Shown: positions 8,577 to 17,287 of the stretch, piece after piece
Layout of the letters: every line of letters begins with the position of its first letter
How positions within the stretch are numbered: position 1 is the first letter of the stretch
Source: Treponema saccharophilum DSM 2985
GTDB lineage: Bacteria > Spirochaetota > Spirochaetia > Treponematales > Treponemataceae
Direction: 5' to 3'
Assembly: GCF_000255555.1 (NCBI RefSeq)
Contig: NZ_AGRW01000045.1
Span: 59,326-123,325, forward strand
Length of the DNA: 64,000 bases
Made by a program: the position numbers and the translations under genes
Notes under the pieces: model-generated
Told to the model about the DNA's origin: nothing
The model's database searches: none
The model's input: only the letters and a program-made list of their open reading frames with translations

Positions 8577-9596
8577 ATGGAGAATATCTTTCTGAACGCA
8601 CGGGCTTTTTTAGAGCAGACAGGCGCGCTGATATGGTTTTTCATATCGGTCATCCTCATATTCGCTTTTATCGCCGAGCTGATATCGGTTTCGCTCAGGA
8701 CGAAACTTCCGGCGCACACGGCAATCGTGCTGTCCGCGGCAGGAACAGCAATCCTGATGGTTCCCGCGACGCTCTCGCTCGACTCGCTCATCGAATCGAA
8801 AGCGAGGGCGGGAAGAATCGGCGAGATTTCCAGACTGGAAGCGGAAATGAAAACGAAGAAGCTCGAGCGCGAGGCTGCCGAACGCAAAATCGAAATCGAC
8901 TCGATGCGCACGCAGCTTGCCCTCCTCAAAAACACGCAGGCAAGCGTCGCAAAAATGCACGACATCGCGGAAGTCGCGCTCCTCAAGGCGAACCTCCGTC
9001 AGACGGTCGTCCACGATGAGCCCGTCTCATTGCCGGAACAGCGGAAATTCCTCGGGATTGTCGATGCCGGATTCGCGAACGACAAAGTCCTCGTCGTAAG
9101 CACGCACGACATCGACGCGAAATTCGGCGTGGACATGGCGGGCGTGATGATAAAGAAGACGGATGACGATTCCGTCGTTGTCTCCGGAATCACGCCGAAA
9201 TTCATCGGCTCGTCGAAAAACATCACGGCGACGCCGATAAAGGAGCTAAGGCACTGCACATACCGGAAGGCGAAACCGACGGGCGAGCCTGTGCTCGACA
9301 CGGTGACGGTGCTGAACGACTCATTCTCGAAGAACATCGTCGACGGATATCTCGCGAAATTCGAGGACGAATACCAGAAGTCGCTCTCCGACGGCGGCGA
9401 ATTCGGCTACCTGAACGACGCCGTTTCCCAGCTTGCAAGGAATTTCATAACGGTCGTGCTCGCGCCCGCATACAAGAACATCGCTTTCTCCGACGAGATT
9501 CCCGAAGGCTCGGTGCAGTTCGACAAATACATCCAGCAGGAAATCGATTTTTATTCAGCAAAGACGGCGGAAAAAGAGCGGGAAAGCGGCTCATAA
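8577..9596 (+). CDS. Unrecognised membrane protein with coiled coil
   Basis: I do not recognise this 339-residue protein. The start at 8577 is fixed by AGGAAAGGAGGAG; the in-frame codon at 8499 would lie in the tRNA terminator. Residues about 15-38 and 45-65 are two hydrophobic membrane segments. Residues about 75-130 are strongly charged and heptad-like (EISRLEAEMKTKKLEREAAE), a likely coiled coil. The C-terminal 200 residues appear soluble, contain 'GIVDAGFANDKVLVVSTHDIDAKFG', and have no motif known to me. It stands alone between the tRNA and the convergent SPFH gene. A scaffold-like or envelope-stress role is possible but unsupported. Confidence 0.75.
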   Translation: MENIFLNARAFLEQTGALIWFFISVILIFAFIAELISVSLRTKLPAHTAIVLSAAGTAILMVPATLSLDSLIESKARAGRIGEISRLEAEMKTKKLEREAAERKIEIDSMRTQLALLKNTQASVAKMHDIAEVALLKANLRQTVVHDEPVSLPEQRKFLGIVDAGFANDKVLVVSTHDIDAKFGVDMAGVMIKKTDDDSVVVSGITPKFIGSSKNITATPIKELRHCTYRKAKPTGEPVLDTVTVLNDSFSKNIVDGYLAKFEDEYQKSLSDGGEFGYLNDAVSQLARNFITVVLAPAYKNIAFSDEIPEGSVQFDKYIQQEIDFYSAKTAEKERESGS

Positions 9597-9741
9597 AGGA
9601 AACGCCCGGAAATAATGCCGATACATAAAACGAGCCCGAAATCCTTGCTTCGGCTCCGTTCTGCTGCAAAGACGAGGAAAAGGATTTCGCGGAACACTCG
9701 TCCGGCATGAAAGCAAAAACGCAGCCTATGTTCAAGGCGGC

Positions 9742-9776
9742 AAAAAAAATCGGCACCCGAGAAAACGGGCGCCGAC
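9742..9776 (-). terminator. Terminator after the SPFH gene
   Basis: Read on the minus strand, GTCGGCGCCCG pairs with CGGGTGCCGAT and is followed by a T run (9742-9748 on the plus strand are A). It lies 20 bases after the SPFH stop codon. Confidence 0.88.
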
Positions 9777-9795
9777 AAGGCCGTTCCGAAAGCCG

Positions 9796-10692
9796 CTATT
9801 TTCCGCTTCCCTTTGCAATCTCCGAAATCGACGAGACGATTCCCGCGAGGTTCTGGAAATCGGCGGGGACGATTATCTTCGTCGCCTGTCCGTTCGCAGC
9901 CTTCTCCATTGTCTCAAGGCTCCGGAGCTTTATGACGGCATCGTCGATTCCCGCCTCGCGAATCATCCGCAAGCCGTCGGCGGTCGCTTTCTGGACTTCA
10001 AGAATCGCCCTCGCCTCGCCTTCCGCACGGCGGATTCTCGCCTCCTTCTCAGCCTCGGCCTCAAGAATGCGCGACTGCTTTTTTCCCTCCGCGACGAGAA
10101 TCTCGGACTGCTTCTGGCCTTCGGCGACGAGAATCTTCTCCCTGCGCTCGCGCTCCGCGCGCATCTGCTTCTCCATCGCGTCGCGTATCGCCTCGGGCGG
10201 CATGATGTTCTTCACTTCGACGCGGTTGACTTTTATGCCCCACGGGTCGGTCGCCTCGTCGAGGATTGAGCGCATTTTCGTGTTTATGACGTCGCGGCTC
10301 GTGAGCGTCGCATCAAGCTCAAGCTCGCCGATTATGTTGCGGAGCGTCGTCGCGGTGAGCGTCTCGATGGCGGTCATCGGATTTTCGACGCCGTATGTGT
10401 AGAGCTTCGGGTCTGTTATCTGCATGTAGACGACGGTGTCGATGTTCATCGTCACGTTGTCCTTCGTGATGACTGGCTGCGGCGGAAAATCGAGGACTTT
10501 CTCCTTCAGCGAAACCCTGTTCGACACGGAATCGATGAACGGCAGTTTCGCGTGGAGCCCCGTCTGCCAGGTGGACGAATACGTCCCCAATCTCTCGATG
10601 ATGAACGCGTCCGACTGCGGGACAATCCGGATGTTCGCGATGATAAGAACGAGCACCACGACACATGCGATTCCAATCGTAAATATTGGCAT
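9796..10692 (-). CDS. SPFH/Band 7 (stomatin, QmcA-like) membrane protein
   Basis: A 298-residue SPFH protein. A single N-terminal membrane helix (residues 3-20) is followed by the Band 7 domain ('AFIIERLGTYSSTWQTGLH', 'FPPQPVITKDNVTMNIDTVVY') and a long charged helical tail rich in Ala, Glu and Arg ('AEGKKQSRILEAEAEKEA'), typical for oligomerising stomatins and QmcA. Such proteins organise membrane microdomains and protease complexes. It follows an NfeD-like gene, the classic partner; an intervening hairpin with a T run (10710-10734) could lower its expression relative to nfeD. Start supported by CAGGAGG. Confidence 0.93.
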   Translation of the reverse strand: MPIFTIGIACVVVLVLIIANIRIVPQSDAFIIERLGTYSSTWQTGLHAKLPFIDSVSNRVSLKEKVLDFPPQPVITKDNVTMNIDTVVYMQITDPKLYTYGVENPMTAIETLTATTLRNIIGELELDATLTSRDVINTKMRSILDEATDPWGIKVNRVEVKNIMPPEAIRDAMEKQMRAERERREKILVAEGQKQSEILVAEGKKQSRILEAEAEKEARIRRAEGEARAILEVQKATADGLRMIREAGIDDAVIKLRSLETMEKAANGQATKIIVPADFQNLAGIVSSISEIAKGSGK

Positions 10693-10709
10693 AAAACCTC
10701 CTGTATGCT

Positions 10710-10734
10710 AAAAAATGTCCGGAATTTCCGGACA
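10710..10734 (-). terminator. Intercistronic terminator-like hairpin between nfeD and SPFH genes
   Basis: Minus-strand TGTCCGGAA-ATTCCGGACA is followed by TTTTTT, and the SPFH ribosome binding site comes only about ten bases later. It has the form of an intrinsic terminator or attenuator inside an operon. Confidence 0.7.
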
Positions 10735-10779
10735 TCAACCGGGGAATCAGCAATCCCCGTTTTTCCCGACAAAAATCCG

Positions 10780-11241
10780 TCAGCCTTCCTGCGCCCGCGA
10801 AACGACGAGCGTCGCCCCGCGTATCTCATCGACGACGCATTCCGTTCCCTGCGCGATTTCCGAGCCGTCGCCGCTCGTGACGGACCAGACGACGCCGTTT
10901 ATCCTGACGCTTCCCTTCTCAGCCGCCGTTATCCCCGTAGCAAGCCGGACTTTCTTTCCCACAATGCTGTCGCTGTTCGTCGCGACGTGGCGGACGGCGA
11001 GCTTTTTTGCGACGAAGCCGCGCGTGGAGACGAGCAGCGCGGAAGAAATCGCGATGAAAACGAGGAACTGCACGCCGAACGGAAAGCCGAGGAACGACAC
11101 GAAAATCATAGCGAAAGCACCGCACCCGAACCATATCGTCGTCAGCGAGAACGTCATTCCCTCGACGACGAACATCGCGACGGCGACAAAGAGCCAGAAG
11201 AACGGCGCGCGCGAAACAACAAAACCGAAAAGACCATCCAT
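10780..11241 (-). CDS. NfeD-like membrane protein
   Basis: A 153-residue short NfeD-family protein. Two to three hydrophobic segments fill residues 1-75, and the C-terminal about 65 residues form the small beta-barrel (OB-fold) domain with 'GKKVRLATGITAAEKGSVRINGVVW'. The short form lacks the ClpP-like protease part. NfeD proteins act with SPFH partners, and the next gene downstream encodes one. It starts four bases after the GGDEF-EAL gene ends, with AAGGAGGG lying inside the end of that gene, so it is translationally linked to the c-di-GMP operon. Confidence 0.88.
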   Translation of the reverse strand: MDGLFGFVVSRAPFFWLFVAVAMFVVEGMTFSLTTIWFGCGAFAMIFVSFLGFPFGVQFLVFIAISSALLVSTRGFVAKKLAVRHVATNSDSIVGKKVRLATGITAAEKGSVRINGVVWSVTSGDGSEIAQGTECVVDEIRGATLVVSRAQEG

Positions 11242-11245
11242 AAAA

Positions 11246-12778
11246 TCAGCCCTCCTTCACCCTGAAATCGACAGCATCGGCGGCCGGAATCGGCTTGGAG
11301 AAATAATATCCCTGTATCGTATCCGCGCCGAATTCGCGCAGGCGCTCGAACTGCCATTTTTCCTCAACGCCCTCTATTATCATCTCCTTCCCGAGGTCGT
11401 GCATGAGCGTAATTATATTCTTGATGAACGAATCCTTGCCGTCAACAAGATACGCATCGACGAGCGACTTGTCGAGCTTGATGACATCGACGGGAATATA
11501 CGTGAGATAGCCGAGCGACGAATAGCCCGTCCCGAAGTCGTCCATCAGAATCCTGATTCCCAGCTCCTTGAAGCGCTTGAACAGCCCGTCGGCAAGCGCG
11601 CTTTTCTCAAGGAACATCCCCTCGGTAATCTCTATTTCGACAAGCTCGGCGGGAACGCCGTACTTTTCGAGGAGAGAGGCGAGGAAATCGACGTAGCCGT
11701 GGTCGTTCAGCTGGTTGCTCGAAAAATTGATTGAGACGGGATGGAGCGTCTTGCCGCCGTTTTTCCATTCCGAAAGCTGCTTTATCGCAAGCTCCGTCGT
11801 GATTCGTCCGATGCGCCAAATCCATCCGCTCCGCTCCGCCACGGGAATGAACTGTCCCGGGTATATTCCCGGCTCCTTCATGCGCACGAGCGCCTCAAAA
11901 CCGGACACTTCCTTTGTCCGCGCATCAATCTGCGGCTGGTACACCATAAAGAACCCGTCGTTCTCGAACGCAGCCTGAAGCTTCTCCTTTATGCGGATTT
12001 CCTCCCGCGCGCGCTCCTTCATCTCGTCGCCATAGACGACGATGCCGTTCTTCCCCAAGCACTTCGCCTCGTACATCGCGCACTCGGCGTTCGTTATGTG
12101 CTGCTCGGCAAGCGTCACGCCGTCGGAATTCGACACGCCGATGCTCGCCGTTATCGTAAGCGTCTCGTAACCGAGCGGGATGGGAGAGCGGATTGCGTCC
12201 ATTATCCTCCCGATTTCCTCGGAATCGCGCGTAAGACACGCCCCCGGCATCACGAACAGGAATTCGTCGCCGCCGTACCGCGCAAGCTTCCAGCCGACCT
12301 CATCGGAAATCGACTTGAACACCGCGACAAGGTACTGCAAAACGCTGTCCGCGAACGAGTGCCCGTAGTTCTCGTTTATGCTCTTGAACCCGTCGATGTC
12401 GACGATTACGACGGAATACACGTCGTCCTCCGTCATGTTCAGGCGGAGATATTCCGTTATCGTGCGCCTGTTCAGGATGTCGAGCACCTCGTCGTACTCC
12501 ACCTGATACCGGAGCTGCTCCTCAAGAAGCTCGTATTTTCTGCGCAAGGCGCGCGACTCGCGCAGGGACGCGCCGTTCACCGCCGAGCCGAAGACAATCG
12601 AGAGCGCGAGGAACAGGAGCGACAGAATCATAAGCGGGACGGAAATCATCCCGCCCTCGCCAATTCTCCCGCTTTCCGAGACGGAACAAAACAGAAGCGC
12701 GATTGCCCCTATTATGCAGAACGCGCTGCAAACGAACGAAACAACGTGGAAAACCTTGGTGTATTTTCTGAATCTCAT
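11246..12778 (-). CDS. GGDEF-EAL c-di-GMP enzyme with two membrane segments
   Basis: A 510-residue protein with two N-terminal membrane segments (about residues 10-65), a GGDEF domain with intact 'YGGDEF', then an EAL domain with 'FEALVRM', 'NFSSNQL', 'EIEITEG', 'MDDFGTGYSS', 'IKLDKSLV', 'IEGVE' and 'QGYYFSKP'. All recognisable EAL metal and catalytic motifs are present, so phosphodiesterase activity is likely; cyclase activity is possible. I start it at 12778, after AGAGG; a GTG at 12808 overlapping the previous stop is less convincing. It follows a sugar-binding lipoprotein and a cyclase gene, and precedes nfeD. Confidence 0.92.
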   Translation of the reverse strand: MRFRKYTKVFHVVSFVCSAFCIIGAIALLFCSVSESGRIGEGGMISVPLMILSLLFLALSIVFGSAVNGASLRESRALRRKYELLEEQLRYQVEYDEVLDILNRRTITEYLRLNMTEDDVYSVVIVDIDGFKSINENYGHSFADSVLQYLVAVFKSISDEVGWKLARYGGDEFLFVMPGACLTRDSEEIGRIMDAIRSPIPLGYETLTITASIGVSNSDGVTLAEQHITNAECAMYEAKCLGKNGIVVYGDEMKERAREEIRIKEKLQAAFENDGFFMVYQPQIDARTKEVSGFEALVRMKEPGIYPGQFIPVAERSGWIWRIGRITTELAIKQLSEWKNGGKTLHPVSINFSSNQLNDHGYVDFLASLLEKYGVPAELVEIEITEGMFLEKSALADGLFKRFKELGIRILMDDFGTGYSSLGYLTYIPVDVIKLDKSLVDAYLVDGKDSFIKNIITLMHDLGKEMIIEGVEEKWQFERLREFGADTIQGYYFSKPIPAADAVDFRVKEG

Positions 12779-12804
12779 ATCATTTTCCTCTCGCCACGGC
12801 AAAA

Positions 12805-13800
12805 TCACTTGTCCACAAACCTCGCGTGCGACTTCATGTACCCGTCAAGCCCTTCCGAATCATCCCGCGTGTACGTCAAAGTCGGAATCACTACGGTCGG
12901 CTCTATGGATTCGCCCTTAGCGGCGCGCACGGCATTCCTCACCGCCTCGTAGCCGAGCATGTAAGGCTGCTGCGTCGTGACGAAGAGGAGGTTCCCGCCG
13001 CCGCGCATCTCCTCGGCAAGCGACATGCTCATGTCGGTTCCCGCGACGATTATGTCATCGCGCCCGAGCCGCTTTATCACGTCGACCGCCGCCATGAGCG
13101 ACATCTGGTTCCAGCACCAGACGAAATTGATGTCGGGATGCTCCGAAAGCATTTTCACGACGGAAACGCTCGCCTGCTCGTAAAGGTTCCCGCGAATCTG
13201 CCTGACAATCCGGAGCTTTCCCGCGTCAACGAGCGTTTTGAGCCCGTCCCTGAATCCGTCGCACCGCTCCTTCCCAATCGAGAAGGAATCGTCAATCACA
13301 AGCCCCGCGCGCACATCGGAAAGCCCGTTTTCCTCGACGAACCGGCACAGGCACAGCGCGGTCGCGCGCCCGAGCTCCGTGGAATCGACGATTACCTGCA
13401 CTGCCGGGCGCGGTTGCACGACGCTGTTCCACGTCACCACGGGCACATCGACTTCCGAGGCGAGCCTCAACGAGCGCCCCGACTCCTCCACGGAAAGCGG
13501 GCATATCACGATTGACTTCACGTCGTCCTTGAGCATTTCCTTGACGAGGTCGCGCTCGACGGAAACATCGTAATGGGAATCCGCCTCAACGAGCATGACG
13601 TCGAATTCCTTCGCGGCATCACGCATCCCGGCAATTGCCTCGACGAACCATTCGTTCGTCCCGTCAAACAGTATACTCCCGATTTTGAGTTTTGCATTTT
13701 TTTCGCACGACGAAACAACCATGAGGGAGACGGCGGCCGCGATTACAAGCCGCGCCACAATCGATTCCCCGCGTTTTCCCGACATCCTTGCCATCCTCAT
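12805..13800 (-). CDS. Periplasmic sugar-binding lipoprotein (Peripla_BP_4)
   Basis: About 331 residues with a lipoprotein signal ending 'LMVVSSC', followed by a type I periplasmic binding fold of the ribose/galactose-binding family ('KIGSILFDGTNEWFVEAIAGM', 'SIVICPLSVEESGR', 'VPVVTWNSVV', 'IIVAGTDMSMSLAEEM'). Several near ATG codons (13800, 13794, 13785) make the exact start uncertain. It sits between a Cache-GGDEF cyclase and a GGDEF-EAL protein with no permease genes nearby. It therefore probably senses a ligand for the c-di-GMP proteins rather than serving transport; this is inference. Confidence 0.88.
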   Translation of the reverse strand: MRMARMSGKRGESIVARLVIAAAVSLMVVSSCEKNAKLKIGSILFDGTNEWFVEAIAGMRDAAKEFDVMLVEADSHYDVSVERDLVKEMLKDDVKSIVICPLSVEESGRSLRLASEVDVPVVTWNSVVQPRPAVQVIVDSTELGRATALCLCRFVEENGLSDVRAGLVIDDSFSIGKERCDGFRDGLKTLVDAGKLRIVRQIRGNLYEQASVSVVKMLSEHPDINFVWCWNQMSLMAAVDVIKRLGRDDIIVAGTDMSMSLAEEMRGGGNLLFVTTQQPYMLGYEAVRNAVRAAKGESIEPTVVIPTLTYTRDDSEGLDGYMKSHARFVDK

Positions 13801-13827
13801 CTCCCGCCATCTTCCCGACGCGAAAAA

Positions 13828-15681
13828 TCATTCGCATATCGAAAATTTGTTCTTGCCGCTGTTCTTCGAGTTGTAGAGCATCAAGTCCGCCTTCCCGTAC
13901 AGCTCCTCGAAATTCCGCCCGTCATAAGGATAGAGCGAGATTCCGATGCTCGACGTTATCCGCACGCTGCTCTTCCCGTCCGAATACACCTCGTCGATGA
14001 ACTTGCAGAGCGCGGCAGCCTTCTTGCCGATTATGCCGCGCCACTGCTGCTTGCCTAAAGCGGGCAACTTCATGAAAACCGCGAATTCGTCGCCGCCAAT
14101 CCTGCCGACAAAATCGTTCTCGCTGAAAACGGTGCAGATTTTCTGCGACACCGACGAGATGACATGGTCGCCGACGATATGCCCGAGCGTGTCGTTCACT
14201 TTCTTGAAATTGTCGAGGTCGATTATGTAGAACGCGTAGCAGCATTCGTTTTTCGAGTAGTAAAGCTCCCGCGTGACGTAATTCGTGAACGCGCCCTTGT
14301 TCAGAAGGCCGGACAACGTATCGCGCTCGGCTTTTTTCTTGAGGATTTCTTCCTTCATTACGTCGTCCTCCACGTTGACGAAATTCCCCACGAACCGTAT
14401 CGGCTCGCCGTCCTCGTTGCGGATGACCGTCCCCGTCATTTTGTACCAATAGTAATTCCCGTCCGCGCACATAATCCGCATCTCGCGCATAATCGACTGC
14501 TTTCTGCTTTCGTAAATCGATTTCAGCTCGCTGACGACAGAACGGTCGTTCTCGTGCAGAATCCTGCAGAGGATGCGCAGAATCTCGTCGTGGGAATACG
14601 ACTCCCGCGCGGACGGCGATATGAAGCTTGCGTTTCCGTTCAGCTCGATGCGGCCTTTGAGGAAGTCGTAGTCGAAGACGATTGTCTGCGTCTGCGTCGT
14701 GACAATCCTGAACCGGTCGTTCGCCATCTCGACGATGGAATTCTGCCTGATGAGATTCAGTATCGCGAGGAACAGCAGGACGAACGCGAAGCTCAGCATG
14801 AGGACAACGATGAGGAGGTTCAGCGAAAGCGTCTTGCTCTGGGCGTGGATGACTTCCTGCGAGATGATGATTGCGTAATACCATCCGTTCATGTTCACCG
14901 GCGTCAGGATTGCGAGGCGCTCCCGCGAGCCGCTCTGGTACGGAATCGTGAACGTCTTCCCGCCTATGATGTCGAGCTTCACGTCAACGAGGGATTTCTC
15001 TCCGTCTATTCCCCATGAAGTCCCGAGGTCGTAGAAATTGAGGATTCTGTCCGTGACGAGCGACGAGCCGGATGAGCGCGCGAGAATCGTCCCGTCGCCA
15101 GAAAGGAGGAGGCTCGTGCTCGTCTGCTGGAAACCGACCGCCTCGATGAGCTCTCCGAGCGCGGAGAGCGGAAACTGCCCGTACATGATGCCTTTCGTCT
15201 CGCCGCCGCTGATTATCGGGACGGAGATTGTCAAAAAATCGCCGTCGTCGCCTCCGTACTGGACGGAATCCGATATCGTAGAAAGCCCCTCCATCGCGCG
15301 GCTGAAAAAAGGCGTCTTGGAAAAATCGCCGAGCACATTCCGCCCGGAATCAATCATGCGCCCGTCCTTCATTATGACGGTGACCTTGCTGAAATTCCCG
15401 AAAACCTTCATGCGCGACATATTGTCCATCACGACGCTGGAATCCTCCATATCGATATCGCTCCATGCGCGGGCGGCAAGTTCGAGGAATTCGACGTAGC
15501 TCGACAATTTCGTCTGGAAAGCAGCCGCCTGGGAACGGGCGTTCGTCTCGAGGTAGAAAGATGTCGTCGATTCAATCATCGCGTCCGTGTTCGCGGAAAA
15601 CCAAATGAACGAACCGAGCAGTATAATCACCGTAAAAATGACGGCCAGCACAGTCGGCAGAAGAAACACATTTTTTTTCAT
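13828..15681 (-). CDS. Cache-PAS-GGDEF diguanylate cyclase
   Basis: A 617-residue membrane cyclase. Membrane segments at about residues 5-28 and 285-308 bracket a periplasmic double-Cache sensor. A PAS_3-like domain follows ('YYWYKMTGTVIRNEDGEPI') and a C-terminal GGDEF domain with intact 'RIGGDEFAVF' and 'DTLSGLLNKGAF'. It should make c-di-GMP from GTP on an extracytoplasmic signal. I prefer the start at 15681 (MKKNVFLLP) after GGGAAAAG over 15705. It is the first gene of a five-gene minus-strand run with a sugar-binding lipoprotein, a GGDEF-EAL protein, nfeD and the SPFH gene. Confidence 0.92.
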   Translation of the reverse strand: MKKNVFLLPTVLAVIFTVIILLGSFIWFSANTDAMIESTTSFYLETNARSQAAAFQTKLSSYVEFLELAARAWSDIDMEDSSVVMDNMSRMKVFGNFSKVTVIMKDGRMIDSGRNVLGDFSKTPFFSRAMEGLSTISDSVQYGGDDGDFLTISVPIISGGETKGIMYGQFPLSALGELIEAVGFQQTSTSLLLSGDGTILARSSGSSLVTDRILNFYDLGTSWGIDGEKSLVDVKLDIIGGKTFTIPYQSGSRERLAILTPVNMNGWYYAIIISQEVIHAQSKTLSLNLLIVVLMLSFAFVLLFLAILNLIRQNSIVEMANDRFRIVTTQTQTIVFDYDFLKGRIELNGNASFISPSARESYSHDEILRILCRILHENDRSVVSELKSIYESRKQSIMREMRIMCADGNYYWYKMTGTVIRNEDGEPIRFVGNFVNVEDDVMKEEILKKKAERDTLSGLLNKGAFTNYVTRELYYSKNECCYAFYIIDLDNFKKVNDTLGHIVGDHVISSVSQKICTVFSENDFVGRIGGDEFAVFMKLPALGKQQWRGIIGKKAAALCKFIDEVYSDGKSSVRITSSIGISLYPYDGRNFEELYGKADLMLYNSKNSGKNKFSICE

Positions 15682-15705
15682 TCTTTTCCCATGAATCCGC
15701 CGCAT

Positions 15706-16098
15706 AGGGAATACGGCAGATTGCGCAAAAGCCGCTCAAACAAAAGCGGAACGGAGTTTTCATACGGCGGCCGGACGCAACGGCTTCGGGCAGCCATATT
15801 TATTATTGTCGGCAGAAAAAAGAAATATCCTTGACTTCATCTTGATAAAGATGGCGGCAAACGAAAGAAAAATTCAAGAAACGGACTGCGGCATTACGAA
15901 AGGTATGCCTCCAAGCTGCCTGAGCGGAGCAGAAGCCCGTTCATTGCCATGCAGGAACTGGTAAACTCGGCTTTGCCCGATGACCGATTTTTTTCTGGTT
16001 AAAACTACAGCAAACCTGTCCGGAAACTTCAGCTTCCGAGCAGGCCGAATATCCCGCCGAAAAAGCGGGATATTCTCTCGACAGATTCCCGATGCTTC
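15706..16098. other. Intergenic stretch without a convincing gene
   Basis: No reading frame with a plausible start was seen. A strong hairpin GAATATCCCGC / GCGGGATATTC lies at 16047-16078 beside the end of the LPP20 gene but lacks a T run on either strand. The promoter of the cyclase operon must lie here; I could not place it. Confidence 0.6.
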
Positions 16099-17112
16099 TC
16101 AGCGCGTTCCGAGGAGAGCACCGACATCCGCGGTCACGGACGACGAAATCATGTCAGACAGGAGCGGGTATGATTTTCTCCGCGCGGTGTCAAGCTCATA
16201 CGAGACGGTCTTCTTCTCGACGGCAAGGTTTTTCGCGTAGACTGATTTTCCGCCTTTCAAGCGGATGTCAAGCTCAAGCGACGGATAAATGGCGACGGGC
16301 TCGTTCCCGACGGCGTTGTCCGAGATTGACGCGCGCGCGACATATGAGGCGTCGGCCTCTTTTTTCACGACCCGAAAGCCGCTTTCGGAAAGCGATTTCG
16401 ACAAAGATGCCACGATTATTCCGGCATGGTCCCCGTCAACGGTGACGAAAACGGAAAGCCCGTTCCGAACTTCCGCCTGAAGCGCGGGAATTCCGTCGTA
16501 TTTGCGTTTGTCGTCGTCATATACGGAAGCTTTTTGAAGGTTGACGAGACGCGCGAACGCAAGCTCGTTTATGAAATCCGAGCCGCCGCTTCTCGCCTCT
16601 CCAAGCCTGCGGCACCTCGCAAGCGGCTCATCCTCCGAAAGCGCGTCATTGTACAGCGAGAGGAATTTCGTGCGGGCGCCCTCGACGGCAGGAACGACCT
16701 GCTCCCACGCCTTGTCCCTCGAAACGTAGGCGGCGCACTTCCATTTCTTCTCCGCCTTGTCGAAATACGGCTCCGTGTACTCAAGTCCGCTCAACTCCAC
16801 GTTCGAAGTCACCGAAAGCGAGCGGTCAATCGATTTCGTCGATTCGGTGGAATTCCCGCTCTGCGTCATCGACTGCGAAGCGTTCGTCTGCGACTGGATG
16901 GTCGAGCGCAAATAGCGCGCCAGCTCCGACGCCGCGTCGTTCTTCGCCTCCTCGCGGGAAGTTCCCCTTCCAAGCCCAGAAAGATACGTGCTTTCCGGAT
17001 ACGCGCCCCTCAAATCCGACGCCCATTGCGGTGCGGGAACATCGTTACTCGCGCACGACGCGAGCAAAAATCCTGCCGCCCACACTGACAATGCTTTTCT
17101 GATTATGCCCAT
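16099..17112 (-). CDS. LPP20-like lipoprotein
   Basis: A 337-residue lipoprotein: signal peptide with lipobox 'LLASC' (Cys at about 20), then 'WASDLRGAYPESTYLSGLGRGTSREEAKNDAASEL', the hallmark start of LPP20-family domains, where Ala-rich helices carry out envelope functions of unknown detail. A stretch of polar repeats (SQTNASQSMTQSGNSTES) follows. The start is supported by CGGAGG. It stands between the cyclase operon and another lipoprotein gene and need not be co-transcribed with either. Confidence 0.85.
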   Translation of the reverse strand: MGIIRKALSVWAAGFLLASCASNDVPAPQWASDLRGAYPESTYLSGLGRGTSREEAKNDAASELARYLRSTIQSQTNASQSMTQSGNSTESTKSIDRSLSVTSNVELSGLEYTEPYFDKAEKKWKCAAYVSRDKAWEQVVPAVEGARTKFLSLYNDALSEDEPLARCRRLGEARSGGSDFINELAFARLVNLQKASVYDDDKRKYDGIPALQAEVRNGLSVFVTVDGDHAGIIVASLSKSLSESGFRVVKKEADASYVARASISDNAVGNEPVAIYPSLELDIRLKGGKSVYAKNLAVEKKTVSYELDTARRKSYPLLSDMISSSVTADVGALLGTR

Positions 17113-17287
17113 GAAAATCCTCCGTTTTTTCTTTCTAATAATGCCCGATGCGACTGATGCACCAGCAAAAGCAAGTGTATTTTACCTTTATCGGCGAAAA
17201 TGTAACAGATGCGCGAAAACGGAACGCCCGAAAACAAAACTTATTTTGCGAAATCATTTGATGGATTCTCAGTGGCGAACGCAGTTT

